DNA from: Nostoc sp. FACHB-892
GTDB lineage: Bacteria > Cyanobacteriota > Cyanobacteriia > Cyanobacteriales > Nostocaceae
Direction of reading: 5' to 3'
NCBI RefSeq assembly: GCF_014698795.1
Contig: NZ_JACJTR010000023.1
Location: forward strand, 1-64,000
DNA length: 64,000 nucleotides
Below, piece after piece: positions 62,141-64,000 of the stretch. Numbering within the stretch: the stretch's first letter is position 1; each line of letters opens with the position of its first letter. The notes beneath the pieces were generated by a model. It did not search any database. It saw only the letters and a program-made list of their open reading frames with translations, and was not told the origin of the DNA. Made by a program: the position numbers and the translations under genes.

Positions 62141-62437
62141 ATGGGTAATATCAAATTCGTTAAAGAGAATAAAGAAGTAGTGGCGGCAGATGGTGCTAAT
62201 CTCCGGCTCAAAGCGATGCAAAATGACATTGATATATATAAGTTCATTGGCAAGATGACCAATTGCGCTGGGAATGGTCAGTGTGGTACTTGCGTTGTCG
62301 AGATAGTCGAAGGACTAGAAAATCTTTCCCCCCGCACAGACGTAGAAAACCGCAAATTCAAAAAAAAGCCGGAAAATTACCGCCTTGCCTGTCAAACTTT
62401 AGTGAATGGCTCAGTCAGTGTGGTTACGAAGCCTTAA
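62141..62437 (+). CDS. 2Fe-2S ferredoxin-like protein
   Basis: 98 residues. Cysteines at 42, 48, 51 and 84 (NCAGNGQCGTC ... LACQT) give the CX5CX2C...C ligand pattern. This spacing is closer to adrenodoxin-like and other non-photosynthetic ferredoxins than to plant-type PetF (CX4CX2C). A basic segment (ENRKFKKKPENYR) lies before the last ligand. It is a small cytosolic electron carrier; the partner is unknown. It has its own upstream region between the psbK terminator and psbM. Confidence 0.88.
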   Translation: MGNIKFVKENKEVVAADGANLRLKAMQNDIDIYKFIGKMTNCAGNGQCGTCVVEIVEGLENLSPRTDVENRKFKKKPENYRLACQTLVNGSVSVVTKP

Positions 62438-62597
62438 GTTCTCAAATCTGCCACTGCTTCAATTTGTATCCAGTCATTAGTCAAAATACTTACCAAAATT
62501 AAGTTTCCTGATTTTGAATTTTGAATTGGTATAACTCTGTCGTCGATGATGCTATCCTAATGTTGTTGACTGGAAATTTAAGAGAGGTTTTCTTGCC

Positions 62598-62714
62598 ATG
62601 CAAGTTAATGACCTGGGGTTCGTAGCGAGCATTTTGTTCGTACTAGTTCCCTCTGTGTTTTTACTAATTCTGTACATCCAAACTGCTAGCCGCGAAGGTG
62701 GAAAAGATAGTTAA
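62598..62714 (+). CDS. psbM: Photosystem II reaction centre protein M
   Basis: 38 codons: MQVNDLGFVASILFVLVPSV then FLLILYIQTASREGGKDS. It is one membrane helix with the family's MQVNxLGFIAxxLFxxVP start. PsbM lies at the dimer interface of photosystem II. The ribosome site AGAGAGG lies about ten bases upstream. A terminator follows directly. Confidence 0.95.
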   Translation: MQVNDLGFVASILFVLVPSVFLLILYIQTASREGGKDS

Positions 62715-62735
62715 GAGTTTGTGTATCAAATAAAG

Positions 62736-62768
62736 AACCCCTGCACCAGTAGTGTAGGGGTTTTTATT
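62736..62768 (+). terminator. Intrinsic terminator of psbM
   Basis: Arms AACCCCTGCAC (62736-62746) and GTGTAGGGGTT (62752-62762) pair over 11 bp with one wobble and a five-base loop, followed by TTTATTTA. Confidence 0.88.
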
Positions 62769-62904
62769 TATCAACCACTAAGCTGATGCGCGTCTAAACT
62801 ATATAAACACTTTTAATGTTGTTAACTGATGACTGTTGGGGGGTTTTCAGTCATCAGATAAATGTACAATATTATTTGCGTAACAGCTTAACTCTATTTT
62901 GACT

Positions 62905-63756
62905 TTAAGCGATCGTCCGCGCCAACAATACCGGACAAGTGGCATTGACTCGAACATAGTCAGACAAGGAAGATCCGATAAGTCGGTCTATATCAACAAA
63001 ACTCTTAGCGATGGATGGACGACGATCTGGTGAACCGAGCAATAATAAGTCTATATTTAACTCCTCTGCCAACCGACAAATTTCTTCACCAGGTTTGCCA
63101 CTGCTGATATAAGAACGAGATTGGATGCCCTGTTTTTCAGCTTCTGCAACTGCGGCTGCTAAAACTGGATTTTTATTTGAACTAACTTCAGTGATTTCCG
63201 ATTTTTTCCCGCCTAAATCTGTGGCAACATTTGCCAAAATTAACTCGCCCCCCTGAATATCTCGCAGTAAAAATAGTGCCAATTTCAAGCAGTTTTTTGC
63301 GGAATCAGAGCTGTCTATTGCTACCATAATGCGCTTAATTCTTTTGACATAAATATCATCTTTTACCAGCAACATTGGGCGAGAAGATAGCTGGAAAACA
63401 TATTGACTGACTGAGTTGGATAAAATGGATTGCAACCGTTTAAGTCCGCGTGAACCCATAATAATCAAGTCAGCGTCGATTTCATCAGCTACTTGGCAAA
63501 CAACATCTTTAGGGTCGCCTTCGCGCAAAATTGAAGAAACTTGGCTAGGATCTAAGTTCAAAGTTTGAATGGCATTAGCTAAAATTTTACCGCCATTTTC
63601 CCATTTAGCTGTCATGGTAGCAGCAGTATTTTGTGCCTGAACAACATGCAAGATTGTTATTTTTGCAGATTGAATTGAAGGAATTTCTCTCAGGGTTTTG
63701 AGCATTTCTTCTGCATGTCCCAATCCCGATACAGCCAGCAAAATCTTTTCTATCAT
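62905..63756 (-). CDS. Tandem universal stress protein (two UspA domains)
   Basis: 283 residues. The first domain (1-135) begins EKILLAVSGLGHAEEML and ends VSQYVFQLSSRPMLLVK, with the nucleotide loop GSRGLKRLQSILSNSV. The second (140-283) begins KRIMVAIDSSDSAKNCLKLAL and ends LSDYVRVNATCPVLLAR, with LLLLGSPDRRPSIAKSFVDIDRLIGSSLSDY. The second loop is longer and lacks the simple G2xG9xG(S/T) spacing, so ATP binding may be limited to the first domain. The protein is cytosolic; the role in stress is inferred from the family. The upstream region runs to the window's edge. Confidence 0.9.
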   Translation of the reverse strand: MIEKILLAVSGLGHAEEMLKTLREIPSIQSAKITILHVVQAQNTAATMTAKWENGGKILANAIQTLNLDPSQVSSILREGDPKDVVCQVADEIDADLIIMGSRGLKRLQSILSNSVSQYVFQLSSRPMLLVKDDIYVKRIKRIMVAIDSSDSAKNCLKLALFLLRDIQGGELILANVATDLGGKKSEITEVSSNKNPVLAAAVAEAEKQGIQSRSYISSGKPGEEICRLAEELNIDLLLLGSPDRRPSIAKSFVDIDRLIGSSLSDYVRVNATCPVLLARTIA

Positions 63757-64000
63757 TTTACGTGATTGTTGTTAAATTTACTTTAGTTGTCGCTGTTATT
63801 ACTTGGCTAAGGTCAGATTTTTACTGCCTTGCTCAACAATCTAGTTAGTAACTTGGCACAAATAAACTTTCTTTTTTAGTATTTAACACTCAAACAAATG
63901 ACAAAGTACAAAAAGCTCAACAAATATTTAAGTTCATTTGCACCTATTTACTTAAAAATGATCAACTAAACTTCAATTATTAAGCATAGTCTCAATTTAG

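Overview
The window looks like chromosome of a filamentous, probably Nostoc-type (heterocyst-forming) cyanobacterium. It carries psbK and psbM, a CemA/PxcA-type envelope protein, a PEP-CTERM protein, abundant HIP1 octamers (GCGATCGC), heptameric tandem repeats of the kind common in Nostoc and Anabaena, and many small palindromic repeats. No rRNA, tRNA or CRISPR array was recognised.

Layout. 1-2950: the tail of an IS1-type transposase, a truncated-looking N-terminal piece of a large regulatory protein, and a secreted unknown. 3043-7715: a GHL10-type glycosidase, an EGY-like site-2 protease, and a RemA-like plus spore-photoproduct-lyase-like gene pair. 8115-16244 (minus strand): a complete three-gene pPIWI-RE island, the most notable system here. 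It encodes a REase with a MerR-like N-terminus and zinc ribbon, a DinG/XPD-type helicase with a four-cysteine cluster, and a PIWI/RNase H-fold protein. A 29-codon acidic ORF lies in frame just upstream of the pPIWI gene. The genes are packed as one operon behind a TTGACA promoter that overlaps an inverted repeat. The family was predicted by comparative genomics to be an RNA- or DNA-guided anti-invader system; to my knowledge its mechanism is poorly characterised.

16392-21000: coaBC, a DUF2555 protein, an esterase that seems to start at CTG, and a LemA/TPM pair. 21732-26662: a ferric-iron ABC importer operon (two FutA-like binding proteins, FutB, FutC) behind a near-perfect AT-rich palindrome that may be a Fur site. 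26675-32345: a siderophore-uptake cluster (AraC regulator, TonB receptor, binding protein) interleaved with remnants of a second cluster (TonB receptor tail, two ABC exporter tails, AraC tail). 32535-35249: purH and an HD-domain phosphohydrolase, separated by three tandem 160-bp units. Each unit has an extended -10 promoter and a 14-bp terminator-like hairpin whose arms covary between copies, so this is a probable small-RNA array.

35246-49970: housekeeping and accessory genes, including a lipoate-ligase-like protein, YbjN, a J-domain protein, an RNA methyltransferase, an SLH-fasciclin-barrel protein, a large PAS hybrid kinase and pxcA. 50220-52877: a cheB gene with an in-frame stop, then a truncated CheR-PAS-coiled-coil protein. 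52994-63756: miaE, a VOC protein, a PhoX-like protein, an acetyltransferase, comF, cobS, tgt-psbK, a 2Fe-2S ferredoxin, psbM and a tandem universal stress protein.
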